Positions 10,321-20,444 of a DNA stretch of 64,000 nucleotides are shown here, in pieces. Within the stretch, counting starts at the first letter, position 1, and the number at the start of each line of letters is the position of its first letter. Source of the stretch: Ophiobolus disseminans (Eukaryota > Ascomycota > Dothideomycetes > Pleosporales > Phaeosphaeriaceae); contig MU006228.1 of assembly GCA_010093685.1 (NCBI GenBank), forward strand, positions 213,321 through 277,320, read 5' to 3'. The notes below the pieces were generated by a model, which ran no database searches, was not told where the DNA came from, and saw only the letters and a list, made by a program, of their open reading frames with translations. The translations under genes and the position numbers were made by a program.

Positions 10321-12575
10321 CCGTTTGTAATTCCAACGCATCAGACGTTACTTGACACAAGGAACTCCTATCCGAGTTCATCTCTCGTATTGATAAGAAC
10401 ATACGGAGATGCAGGCGTTCAGTATAGTCTTTCTAATTCTAAGACCAACATCAGTATACAGCAATATCTTGAGCTTCGACAGCAAGATCTGGATATTTCG
10501 AGTGACGAAGCCAGAGCTACTGCTGACAATATGACTCAACAGATCGTCCGGCTTCACAACGTACCAGCAACCACTTTGTACGAGATGGCATTGAGCGATC
10601 CTGCCTTATGCTTCTTGGTCGAAGATGCAAAGAAGCCATTTTACCTTAAGCCGGCTATTCTCGAGTGCATGGTTGAAGAGGAGCCAGACACCAAGTTCAC
10701 AATAGCACTCGAACTCAAGAGCGGCAGTCCATGTTTCTATCTTCAGTCAACCAACTACCCGTTATGGGAAAGCGTGAATCAAAACGGAATTGACTCGCAG
10801 AGTTGCTATCAATCAGTCCAATCCAGACTGACAACGGACCGATATCCGTGCACGCATATATGTAACGGTTTGGGCTCTGCCCAGACCTACTCTAGCACAA
10901 GTTGGGACAGCTCATGTACGGTCATGTATATAAGCGGATCTGCCCACCTCAGATAGTCAATTCAGCGCAGTCCTCCCCCTCTCCACACACCGTTACAATA
11001 TATCTCATCATGAACAAGGGTGAGTTGAAGATTTGAGCATAGCTATACTTGTTGTGTCTGTACGCACGAGCCTTAGAGAGGCTTGTTATAATATTGCTAT
11101 AGCAACACTAGCGTGCACGGCTTTATGCACGGATATCAGTTCGTTGTCAGTCTGGATTGGACTGACTGATAGCAACTCTGGAATTGAGTCCCGCATAGAA
11201 TATACCGAATTTGCAACTAGGAAGTACTTGTGGCGGGCAATCGAGAGCAGTGACAGTGCCACCCTTCAAACCGTATTCCCAGTCATCAAGGCATTTGCAC
11301 TAGCCCAAAAGATACACCGGATCCAATAAACTTGAGACGCATAAGCTCTGCATCCGGTGCGGTTAACATACCAAGATTTGTCTTGGAGGTGGAAAACCTA
11401 ATGGCAGTCCGCGAAACACCGAATAGTAGTCTAGGACTTTGTTTCGAAAGTATTTCATAAGGACTAGCAACAGTCTTAGCACGTCGCCAATCACACGGCT
11501 GGTTATAGTGATGAATCCGAGCAATACGATAATGCAGTGATATACTAGTATCATTGGCGAAGTTTAGCGCAGACATCTTCTTCAGCTCCTCTTCAACCGG
11601 AGTCACACGTGTTGACCGTCTCGAAAAAACAATTTGATGGAAAGAATTATGGAATTGCAGGATATATTTGGCGTATCGCAATGACCTGGCCTCAATTGCT
11701 ACAAGAGAGGCTTTTGTTCGCACCACGCCGCTGGAGTACAGTTAAGACACAAACAATATTCGTATGAGGCAAACTCTGAAGGGCAATCGAAACGAGAGAT
11801 TATGGAACGCAGCGTCTCGGATTCTCTGGCCATTTTCATTGGACCTGCGTAGCGCGGGCATTCTCTGGAACCGAGTAGCCGCAAACGTGAGATCGTCAGG
11901 TTTTGCTGATATTTTCATTTAGTCTGGCGGTTCCCGTATCGCACAGCGTAAATCATGGGTCCGAAAATAGCTGGTGTGTCTGAAACATAGAGTTGTTGTT
12001 GCAATTGGGAGATGCTGCTGACCGGCGTAGTTCAAGCTTTGGGCATGGGCGTAGATGCAGTGAGATCTCCACACTAAATGCGGTGTAACTACGATAATCT
12101 TGCGTCCCTAAGGACATCCAAAATATTTGGCTATTGGTAGCCTCATCGCATCTGTGTGCAATAAAGCGCGACCAGACTGTTGTAGGTCCTAAGTACCGCC
12201 TGCGATATTCACGGCTATGTCTTCGAAGTGAACAAGCCGTCTATTCTCTCTCTCTAAACCAGCGCATCGGGATGTCGCACCTCAGACGACCAGCCGCACG
12301 CACAGTGTCCGTGTCCGAGGCAAATCCTGAGCACCGAGACATGCACCCACTCGCCGAGATGGAACATCAATGAGGTCGAAAGGAAGAGAAAAGTTTAGTA
12401 CTCACCGGTGATCTTCATCGCCAACACGAACTTGAGAAACTCAGTGCCATCAGGAAACAGTATAAGTCTTCATCGAAAGCCACCTCAATCCATATCAACC
12501 ACCAGCACTCACTTCCTTCACCAACCAATTCACTCACTTCAACCCACCCAACCCAACACCATCCAAACCGCCACC
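10321..12575. other. 2.2 kb without a supported gene
   Basis: A frame is open from 10390 to 10956 (188 codons, first codon TTG, no early ATG) and may be the far tail of the decayed HET locus or an unrelated relic; its residues match no family I know. Minus-strand frames at 11286-11726 and 11699-11884 are also unassigned. Near the right end is the promoter of the next gene, with a TATAAG at 12461-12466, about 110 bp before its ATG, followed by a CA-rich leader. Confidence 0.5.
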
Positions 12576-12960
12576 ATGCAGTTCACCAATATCATCATCT
12601 CGCTCTTCGCCGCCCTGGCCATCGCGGCCCCGGAGCCCATCGCGATCCGCGAAGAGGCAACCGAAATCAGCCTCGTCGCCGAAGCCATTGAGTTCTCCAT
12701 GGCTCCCGCCGCTGATTGTAGCCACCGCAAGTGCTTCAAGGTACTCGCGGCTGCCGGATGCATCGGTCTTTCTATCGCGGCCAGGAACCCTCGGACTCTA
12801 GTTAAGTGCGGCAATCTCGGAGCTGGCGCGGTAAGTTCAATTTATTCATGTTCTGTGAGTGGGAAGGAGGTACTAATGTGATTATGTGTAGATCTGTGGC
12901 TGCGCTGGGTGCGTTCCCAGGCTTAACAACTTCTTGGTGGAGCACCATGTTTGCCACTAG
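12576..12960 (+). CDS. Small secreted cysteine-rich protein (effector candidate)
   Basis: Two exons (12576-12830 and 12892-12960) around a 61-nt intron (GTAAGT donor, TACTAAT branch region, TAG acceptor) give 107 residues. MQFTNIIISLFAALAIAAPEP is a clear signal peptide. A short acidic stretch (IREEATEISL) may be a propeptide. The mature part has eight cysteines: DCSHRKC, AAGCIG, VKCGN, ICGCAGCV and a final VCH. Even cysteine count, small size and secretion are the usual marks of apoplastic effectors or antimicrobial peptides. The start sits in a good context (GCCACCATG). No named family is recognised, so function is open. It converges with another small secreted gene, with 331 bp between the stops. 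Confidence 0.85.
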
Positions 12961-13291
12961 ATCCATATTGGGGATCTGAAGATGCTTTAGGAGGGAATTG
13001 GCTAAGGTGTGCGTGTTTGGTGAATACGGTGTGGTTTGCGCCATGTACACTCCTTTATTAGACTTTGATGGCAGGCGGTATCTTTGCGGGTGTGAGGTTG
13101 TGATGAGCGGTTGGCTATATACATTCATTTCACTCATTCAATAGCTTGTGAATATTTATGCACCTGAATTCTGTCATGTATTTCATTGTTGGAGATGCTT
13201 TGGCTTACATGTCCTTACTTTCATTCCATGACCGTGCCATTATGGAAACCACACCAATGCCCCACCAATTCACCCCATCCACACATATCCA
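12961..13291. other. Shared 3' region of two convergent secreted-protein genes
   Basis: 331 bp holding the 3' ends of both genes; A/T-rich motifs suited to polyadenylation on either strand, no coding signal. Confidence 0.6.
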
Positions 13292-13546
13292 TCAAGGCCA
13301 CGGACCCAACAGCACCGCTGCACACGCAGCCTGGCATGCTCCGTAAGCGGAGTTGCAGGCCAGAATCGATGCCGGAGCGGTGGCACCTAGCGTAGCTCCC
13401 CATGTGAAGCCCGCAGCGGAGTAGCAAGCCATGACGACGCCGGAACAGCCAGCTTGACAGATGCCGTATCCGATTGGTCCTGCCACGGCCGTGTTGGTCA
13501 GAAGAAGGAGTGCGCTGCCGGTGGCTAGGAGAGAGGTGAGATGCAT
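13292..13546 (-). CDS. Small secreted protein, zygote-specific/class V-like family
   Basis: Intronless, 84 residues. MHLTSLLATGSALLLLTNTA is a signal peptide cut near VAG. The mature peptide has the pattern YGICQAGCSGVV, ACYSAAGFTWGAT, ASILACNSAYGACQAACA: six cysteines in a Gly/Ala-rich, amphipathic peptide. From memory this spacing matches fungal proteins annotated as zygote-specific class V copy B like, a widespread small secreted family of unknown function. The upstream in-frame extension (58 codons) is leader sequence; the chosen ATG is the only one giving a signal peptide. A TATAAAG lies about 165 bp upstream. Confidence 0.82.
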   Translation of the reverse strand: MHLTSLLATGSALLLLTNTAVAGPIGYGICQAGCSGVVMACYSAAGFTWGATLGATAPASILACNSAYGACQAACAAVLLGPWP

Positions 13547-13897
13547 GTTCGAGAGGGTCGGAGAGTGTTCGGATGGGTTGGAGTTGCGGAGGTAGTTGAA
13601 GATCAGGAAGCGGTAGTTTGCAAACTGATTCGTGTGAGTATTTGGTGAGATGTGGGGCTCGTTGTGGCTGAAATCGATGCGGTTTGGATGATGTGAAATT
13701 CGTGTTGTCTTTATAGGCATGGGAGGTGTTTGAACGTTTTTGTCGTCGCACTGAATGGAAGAAAGAAGTTTGCGTTTGATGCATTTAGACTAATTGCGAC
13801 GTTTCCAGGGCCTTCGAGAATACTATTCATACTCCATGCAAGACGTTACGTTTGGTGGAAATTGCATGGCCACCCGATAAGAACACCCGGAACACTT
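13547..13897. other. Intergenic between secreted peptide and bZIP gene
   Basis: 351 bp between two minus-strand genes: promoter and leader of the secreted peptide, then the bZIP 3' flank. Confidence 0.6.
13709..13715 (-). promoter_or_regulatory. TATA box of the small secreted protein gene
   Basis: TATAAAG on the minus strand, 163-169 bp before the ATG at 13546, with an A/C-rich leader between. Position and sequence fit a core promoter. Confidence 0.45.
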
Positions 13898-15102
13898 TTA
13901 GAACACACGTCCCACAACGAAGGTGTCGAAGAGAGCGCCATCAAAGGCCAATTGATCAATGACTCCACCAAACCTAGACACACCGTCAATTTCCCGAACC
14001 TCAGCATCCACGTCCGTACTCACCCGTAACACTTGACAGCCTTCAACAAAGTGTACTTCATTCTCTCCAACCTTTCCACTTCCAATTTCCCAAACTCCGG
14101 ATGCCGTCGAACTCTATCCCACGCCTGGACCGGCGTAAGCTCGCCTTCAAACAGTGGGACACTCGCGGAGAGTTGGAGAAGTTGCTCGATCCCAGCCGCA
14201 GGAACTTCCCAAGCAACCTTTTGAGAAGACTGTAGACGCTGCTCAAGAGGCGCTGGATGGTGGTGCAGTAGTGCTGCGCTGGCGGTGAGTGCATGTCCAG
14301 TGCTTGCGTCGTGGTTGGCAGGAACATTGTGGGAGAGACACGGGCTTTCGAGACTGTTGCGATATGTGAGCCACGCACGAGGAAATGGATTGGAGTCGGA
14401 TCAGTTGTGATGACTTGGGTCAACTCACGTGAGGACAAAGTCCATACCGATGGCGGTGATGTCGGATTCTTCGACAGGAGTAGCGGAAGGACGCGTGATG
14501 ACCCTTGGTGCTTCGTTCAGAGTTGAGACAGCTACTAGTCGGTTAGCTAGACTTCGAGCTAGAGCTGTGCTATGAGCCGACATACGGTGCGTGAAATTGG
14601 AAGAGTTGCTGGCGTTGGCTATATTGTTCGTGCTGTCGCCGGCTGTTGTCGATTCTCGCCAACGCTCATTATTGTTTGATACGTTACGATGAACAGTAAT
14701 TCTTTGATGATCTTGCTTTGACTGCGGCTTCTGGATGCTTAGGTTGAATAGTTGTGTATCAAGCCTGTTGTCATTCTGCGCTTCCTCGGGACTTTGCAAC
14801 CTAACGTTCGGGATGGGGATACTATTCTGATTCAGCACGTTCCTCAACATGCTGATCTCTGAGTACAGCGCCTTCGTCTCCTGTAGAATGCGGGCTTCGT
14901 TTGCACGTAGCTGAATGACTTCGTTCTCCAAAGATTTCGTGTAGGCCAATTTACGCTCCCGATGCGTCCTGGAAACTCGTCAGCTAATCCATCAAAACAG
15001 TTTGATACTACCATGTTACCTTTGTGCTCGTCGGACCTGATCCTTGCGCCTTGCTTGAGGATCTGCAGGACTGGTTGGTGCGGGGTCTATTGATCGGGTC
15101 AT
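13898..15102 (-). CDS. bZIP transcription factor
   Basis: Four exons (15102-15020, 14968-14429, 14353-14024, 13973-13898) give 342 residues. The basic region DPQARRKDQVRRAQRTHRER (split by the first intron after the second AQ) and the leucine zipper that follows (SLENEVIQL, ETKALYSEISMLRNVL) are of the fungal QVRRAQRTHRERK class. The middle (about 75-190) is Asn/Ser-rich and disordered. The C-terminal domain, read only after splicing, has DFVLTLESPCLSH, GHALTASAALL, FEGELTPVQAWDRVRRHPEF and KCYGFGGVI, a block conserved at the end of this bZIP class. An unspliced reading would lose both ends. The gene diverges from the secreted propeller gene, sharing its 855-bp upstream region. Target genes are not known. 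Confidence 0.92.
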
Positions 15103-15957
15103 CAGCGACTTTGGGACATACAACAACTTGGAAACCCTGTAGAGATGCCTATGGAACAGGAAAGGCCAAGTGCATGTGCCTGTACATGATCTGCAGAGTT
15201 TCAGTGCGAGTGTTTAGGCCGTACCTGATGATTCCCTACCACCTGCGCCCTGGAACGGCTTGAACCTGAACTTCATAATGAAAGCGCCAATGTACTTGAT
15301 TCAGATAACTCTGGGCGTAATTAGTAATTAGAAGAGTCACCAAAGACTCTTTTCGCAGCTCCAAGGCGCATATAGTGTGGAGGCATCGTCTGCGTTGCTG
15401 TCGCGCAATCTCATGCTGCGCGACAGGAGGTTTAGGCTGAAACCCGCCGCCACAATGCTGACATCCAACTCATGCACACGCTTGAAAATCTCCGATTCGC
15501 CCTGACGTAATTTGAGGCTGTGGCCCCTGCGTGTATCTAATCGGTTTCATTTTCGGGACCTGTTCTATAATCGAAATTGCCATGTTGGGTTAAGCTCCTC
15601 GATCCCGAGGCGCAGCGTCGCGCGCATGGATGTAGCCGCTGTTCCTGTGAGGTATTTGGCATGTAGGGCTGAAACTGCAAGGTACCTCCTCGAACACTCA
15701 GGTGTGTGTGTAGAGTTGTTCTTGCGTATTGCCGGATTTGGAAGTTACGATCGAATAATCATTGTCGCGTTTTTTAGCTTAACTTTGCTATGGATGTCGC
15801 GACGGGTTTGAGTATATAAGAATGATCGTGAATCTTATACATCTATCATTCAGATCAGCATTGTCCTCACTTCCACAGACACATTACCTTTCCAGACTTT
15901 TGACCATTGAAGTTTGTCGCCTTAAATCCTTACCCAACGAGAATTCGCCTCCACAAC
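15103..15957. other. Divergent promoter: bZIP factor and secreted propeller
   Basis: 855 bp shared by two genes transcribed apart. The right side has a TATA box and a pyrimidine-rich leader. No coding signal. Confidence 0.6.
15813..15819 (+). promoter_or_regulatory. TATA box of the secreted propeller gene
   Basis: TATATAA, 139-145 bp upstream of the ATG at 15958, followed by a CT-rich stretch that suits a fungal transcription start. Confidence 0.5.
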
Positions 15958-17268
15958 ATGTCAAACTCCCTCCTCAAAGCTCTCTTCCCCATCTCCGCAC
16001 TAGTATCGCTTGGTTCCGCCGCTCCGTATTACCCAAACATTGCCATTCGACATGGAGGAATGAGGCCCTCGCAGCAAAATCAGGATGCTGTTAAGGTGGG
16101 CAAAGCTATCTACTTCTTAACCAACGAGAAGGAGAATGCAGTAGTGGCTTTGCCCATTGACAAGAATGGGATGCTTTCCAATGGGACCGTCACAACGACT
16201 GGCGGTGCAGGATCGATCGCCATCAACGGAGCTAATGGCCAGCCAGGAGTGCCTGATGCTTTGGTGGGGCAATCCGCGTTGACCGTGGTTGGAAATGTGA
16301 GTTGGCGGTTGAGATTGGGCAAAGCCAGCCACTGACAGTTACAGAGCATATTCGCCGTTAATGCCGGGTCGAACACCTTGACGATGCTGTCTATTTCTCC
16401 CTCTGATCCAACGTGCCTCACGGTTAAGGGCCAGCCAGTCGCGGTCCCGGGCGAGTTTCCCAACACCGTGGCCGCGTCGTCAAAGAACAACCTTGTTTGT
16501 GTCGGCACTACGGGAGCCAAAGCTGGAATCTCATGCGCTTCTTTCTCTGCAGGTAGAGGATTGGGAGAAATGGATGCGCTTCGTCCTTTCGACATTGGAC
16601 AGTCGACGCCGCCGGTTGGGCCTACCAATACTGTGTCGCAAACCTTCTTCTCGAACGACCAGTCCGTCCTGTTCACAACGGTCAAGGGCAACCCAGCTGT
16701 CAACAACACCGGTTTCCTGTCTGTGTTCAATGTCGTGGCGAACAATAGTGGTGTATCAGCGCTCTCTACTAAGGATGTACGCAGCTCACCAAACGGCACG
16801 GCGGTTTTGTTCGGATCGGCTCCAATCCCAGGTCGCCGAAACTCCCTCTTCGTCACTGACGCGTCGTTCGGTGCCGCCATTCTGTCTTTGGACCGGAACT
16901 GGCAAGCATCTGTATCTCGTGCGCAGGCAATTGAAGGCCAAGCAGCAACGTGTTGGGCTACCATCTCTGGTGCCACGAACTCAGCATACGTTACCGATGT
17001 TGCGATGAATCGCGTCGTAGAAATGAGCCTGCAAGATGCCAGCATCATATCGCAGCTCGATTTGTCTGCAAATGGTGACCCAGGACTGATCGATTTGAAA
17101 AGCGCAGGGAACTTCGTGTACGCTTTGTCACCAGGAAATGCCACCACGGCAGCGGCCGTTACTGTGCTCGATGTCTCTGGTAGCCAGGGCTCCATGAAGA
17201 TGGCGCAGCATTTTGAACTGGCTGGTATTGCAGGCAATACTGCACAGGGCATGGCGGTGCTGATTTGA
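15958..17268 (+). CDS. Secreted beta-propeller-like protein (lactonase fold)
   Basis: Two exons (15958-16296 and 16345-17268) around a 48-nt intron give 420 residues. The N-terminus MSNSLLKALFPISALVSLGS is a signal peptide. The rest is a series of blade-like units: AIYFLTNEKENAVVALPI, IFAVNAGSNTLTMLSI, LVCVGTTG, TAVLFGSAP, NSLFVTDASFGAAILSL, SAYVTDVAMNRVVEMSL and FVYALSPGN. This resembles fungal extracellular propellers often annotated as 3-carboxymuconate cyclase-like or YncE-like, but catalytic residues cannot be assigned and an enzymatic role is not implied. Several NxS/T sequons are present. It converges on the acyl-CoA dehydrogenase gene, with 153 bp between the stops. Confidence 0.85.
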
Positions 17269-17421
17269 AGGTCATTGCCGTTCCGGTTGCTATCAAGACG
17301 CTGCATTTTTGACTATCGCTATTAGTGTAATTAATATAAGCTGATTATTTTCCAACACATCACAAAATGGAATGATGTTGCTTATATGTACCCTGCAAGT
17401 ATTTTAAAAGCCAACAACGAC

Positions 17422-18741
17422 TCAGTAGCTCCTTGGTAGCTCAAGTACCTTCTCCCCAATGTAGTTCAAGATCATCTCCCTACTCACAGGTGCGATTCTC
17501 GGAACCAAACACTCTCTGAACCACCTCTCCACGTCGTACTCCTGGGCGTATCCCATACCGCCATGCGCGAGCACAGCTCTCTCGCATGCCGTAAAAGCTG
17601 CTTCGGCAGCAAGGTACTTTGCGCTGTTTGCGGCGACACCTATCGCGTCTTGTCTGATAGTTTCGTTCGTTTTGCTCGCGTCATACAGCCGTGCAGCGTG
17701 ATATGTGGCTAGCTTTGCAGCCTCGAGACGCATGTACGCATCTGCGAGAGGATGCGCGATGCCTTGGTTCATACCAATTGGGCGCTGGAAAACTTTGCGA
17801 TCTCTTGCGTACGCACTCGCCTTTGTCAAGGCTGCGTAACCTAAGCCAAGGGCTTCTCCAGCCAGCAAGCATCTCTCTGCATTCATGCCGTGTAGAATGA
17901 TCTTGAAGCCCTCGCCCTCTTTTCCGACGAGACAGTCTGCTGGGATCTTGTAATTGTCGAAAAATACCTCGTTGGCGTCGACTGCACGACCTCCCATCTT
18001 CTTGATTCTGCGCATGTCGAGGCTAGGAGCTGACTTGTCGATTGGTATGCAGAACATGCTCAGCGCTTTCGATGGCTTCTCTGCTTCTTCGCGAGGAGTG
18101 GTACGCGCTAACAAGATCATCCGGTCTGCAACCTGTGCACATGTGATCCAAATCTTCTGCCCTGTGATGCTATACGTCCCATTGTCTAGTTTTTTCGCTG
18201 TTGTGCTCAAGCGCAAGGTGTCAAGTCCAGCGTTGGGTTCTGTCACGCCAAAGCATGTTCTGAATTCGCCGCTGATGATCTTCGGGATTGTCTCCTCAAG
18301 CTGCTTCTGTGTCCCGAACTTCGCTAGCGGTTGTGTCGCATAAACGTTCGCGTGTATTGCTTGTGCTCCTGCCATACCTGCACCGGACTCGGCAATAGTC
18401 TGCATCATCATTGTGGCTTCTGAAATGCCGAGACCGGAACCACCAAAAGCTTCTGGTAACGCTATACCGAGCCACCCATCTTTTGCAAGCGCAGCATGAA
18501 ATTCTTTCGGATCAGTGGCAGTTTCGTCTCGTTCTTGCCAGTAGGTGTTGGGAAATTGAGAGCACACTGCTCCCACCGCCTCTCGTACGGTGAGTTGCTC
18601 CTCGGTAAAGCCGGTCGTTTCCATGATCCGCATGCCCTGCGACGTTGAGAACACGCATCGTTGGACCCGTCGCGAGAGGCATGATGCGGAGAGGAGAGCA
18701 CAACTTGACTGCTGGATTCGTGAAGCTATTAATCGTGACAT
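17422..18741 (-). CDS. Mitochondrial acyl-CoA dehydrogenase
   Basis: Intronless, 439 residues. The first 35 or so residues are Arg/Ser/Ala-rich without acids (MSRLIASRIQQSSCALLS), a mitochondrial presequence; the mature enzyme begins near METTGFTEEQLTVREAV. FAD-binding acyl-CoA dehydrogenase blocks follow: GWLGIALPEAFGGSGLG, CFGVTEPNAGLDTLRLST, ITGQKIWIT, LVGKEGEGFKII, and VFQRPIGMNQGI. The C-terminal block is LAHGGMGYAQEYDVERWFRE. The position that carries the catalytic Glu in medium-chain enzymes (IYEGT) reads RIAPVS here, whereas GMNAERCLLAGEALG supplies a Glu at the helix-G position used by isovaleryl- and long-chain-type enzymes. Substrate chain length or branching is not readable from sequence. 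Confidence 0.93.
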   Translation of the reverse strand: MSRLIASRIQQSSCALLSASCLSRRVQRCVFSTSQGMRIMETTGFTEEQLTVREAVGAVCSQFPNTYWQERDETATDPKEFHAALAKDGWLGIALPEAFGGSGLGISEATMMMQTIAESGAGMAGAQAIHANVYATQPLAKFGTQKQLEETIPKIISGEFRTCFGVTEPNAGLDTLRLSTTAKKLDNGTYSITGQKIWITCAQVADRMILLARTTPREEAEKPSKALSMFCIPIDKSAPSLDMRRIKKMGGRAVDANEVFFDNYKIPADCLVGKEGEGFKIILHGMNAERCLLAGEALGLGYAALTKASAYARDRKVFQRPIGMNQGIAHPLADAYMRLEAAKLATYHAARLYDASKTNETIRQDAIGVAANSAKYLAAEAAFTACERAVLAHGGMGYAQEYDVERWFRECLVPRIAPVSREMILNYIGEKVLELPRSY

Positions 18742-19220
18742 GATTGTGATAGTGTCTCTTAGAAGTTTTCATGTGATGATGGTTGGTACACAGCGCGAGA
18801 TCATAAAGCCGACTTGCTTGTGCGGTGGCGAAAACGGTCCACAATTGCCAGAGCGAGAAGCCGAGCTGCGAACACGTAACTTTGCGGCATTCCAGACGAA
18901 TATGCTATTGCGCCATTGATTACCGACCATGATTGGAAGAAAAGGATCGATAGCAGGCTTCTCAGGATCAGAAAGAGGACACGTCATGATTAGTTCCAGT
19001 GCTTATGTCATTCACCCATAGGCAGCATCGCGCCAGCAGATGTAGCAAAATTTAGGGATACAGACATGAAAAGGAGGCTCAAGTAAGTCTGATTATACTC
19101 CATGAGTTATGTATGATATCGTTATCTTCGAAAGTGCTTTGAGTCTAGCCGGGTCCTAGAAGAACTGCAGATCGAGGTTTTGAGCCTTGAAAGTAGGTAT
19201 CCACGTAGGTGCCACCATGC
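18742..19220. other. Intergenic: acyl-CoA dehydrogenase promoter
   Basis: 479 bp upstream of the dehydrogenase and downstream of the broken astacin gene, both on the minus strand. No coding signal beyond antisense shadows of the presequence. Confidence 0.6.
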
Positions 19221-20444
19221 TCACCAGTCACTCCCCCAAGGGTAGAGTTTCTTGATACCCTCAACACCCTTTGGGCTTGGCTTATCCACCCGATACACAT
19301 TGTCTAGGTCGTCCTTGGTAAACTCCTTAGGTGGCACAAAGTCAGGAAGGCGATCTCGCCAAAGGGCTAAGGAAACTCTCAGCAATTCGTCGTTTTTGCG
19401 CCAGTAGTGTGCATTGGAACTGTAGCACATGATAGAATTGTCGTCGTAGTCGTGATATGGATAATTCTGTTTCCAGTACCAAATCTGGCCCTGTACGTCG
19501 CTGGCAGGATCAATGTGCTCAATAGTGTCATATTGAGCGACCATATCGAAGCCGTAGGTAGCGGCAAGAGCGCCACTTGCACAGATCTCATCCATTGTGT
19601 GGTGGCCTTCACGGTCTGAGATTTTCTTGGCTTGATCATAACCCTTCAGGGCTTCACAATTGAAGCGCACGTAATGGTCGCGATCCGGACGTTGATGTTC
19701 ATGCCAGAGTCCGCAGATGTGACCTATGTTCCCATATCAGACCGGGTACACCTTACAGGCAAGATTACTGTGACTTACCCAGCTCATGAGCAAGAGCAGC
19801 GATCCAATTACTACGTTGCGGATAATTTCCCGACTGTAATAGATTCAGCTTCATGCCCATACGCCCCTCCTGTGGACCTCGCGGCCACCATTGTGGGATG
19901 TAACCAGTGATAGCAGAAGGCGCCATGCCTTGCACACGCACGACTCATTCCGTAATGTACGCAACATTGTAAGGTAAGTTCTTGTTCCAGATCCACGGAT
20001 CCTCATCCTTGTAGCGGCGTTCGAAGCAGTACGGCCAATCGCCCTCGTCAGAGTGGGCTTCCTGGAAACCCAACTTGTGGCCGTTGGGCTCACCAGGGGG
20101 ACCAAGTGCGTCGGACCATAGCTTCTAAGCTTCAGCTAGATCGGTTTGCAAGTGGTCAGGTGTGTCCGCGTCGTCGAAGCAGAAAGGGACAAGACCGCCA
20201 GGCCAGGTGTCGAGTGGATCTCAAGTCTATACAGATATGAGACGCCTTCAAGGTGAAAATTGCGCAGTCCACTCACCTTGGTAATTATCTCAGTCCAACG
20301 CAGCTCGGGGTGCTTGTTGTAGCGGTCTTTGACGAAGTCTGCGGTAGTATGTGTCTCGTTACCCAGAAAGTAGAAGTCGTTGAAGATAGGAGAGCATGCT
20401 GCAGCAATAGCAACATACACGAGGAAAAGGAGCATGATCTTCAT
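19221..20444 (-). pseudogene. Astacin-type (M12A) secreted metalloprotease, two in-frame stops
   Basis: MKIMLLFLVYVAIAAACSPI is a signal peptide. After a likely intron starting at 20278 the frame reads through TPGGLVPFCFDDADTPDH, DEGDWPYCFERRYKDEDPW, WNKNLPYNVAYI and ends an exon at AALAHELG; after a second intron (about 78 nt, GTAAGT...ATAG) it resumes HICGLWHEHQRPDRDHYV. The joined zinc site HExxHxxGxxHExxRxDRD is the astacin signature, and NSIMCYSS is the Met-turn. The C-terminal exon (ending at 19221) is intact. Two stops interrupt the middle exon: TAG at 20125-20127 and TGA at 19945-19947. No splice pair removes either stop without losing core sequence. Either a recent pseudogene or, less likely, assembly errors at two sites. 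Confidence 0.82.

Noticed and set aside
12576..13546. Idea that the two small secreted proteins form a toxin-immunity pair
   Set aside because: Both have signal peptides and belong to different small secreted families; nothing in the sequence shows interaction.
16110..17306. 398-codon minus-strand open frame
   Set aside because: Antisense to the two-exon secreted propeller gene, which has a signal peptide and a clean splice; the antisense frame has no family features and runs across the intron.
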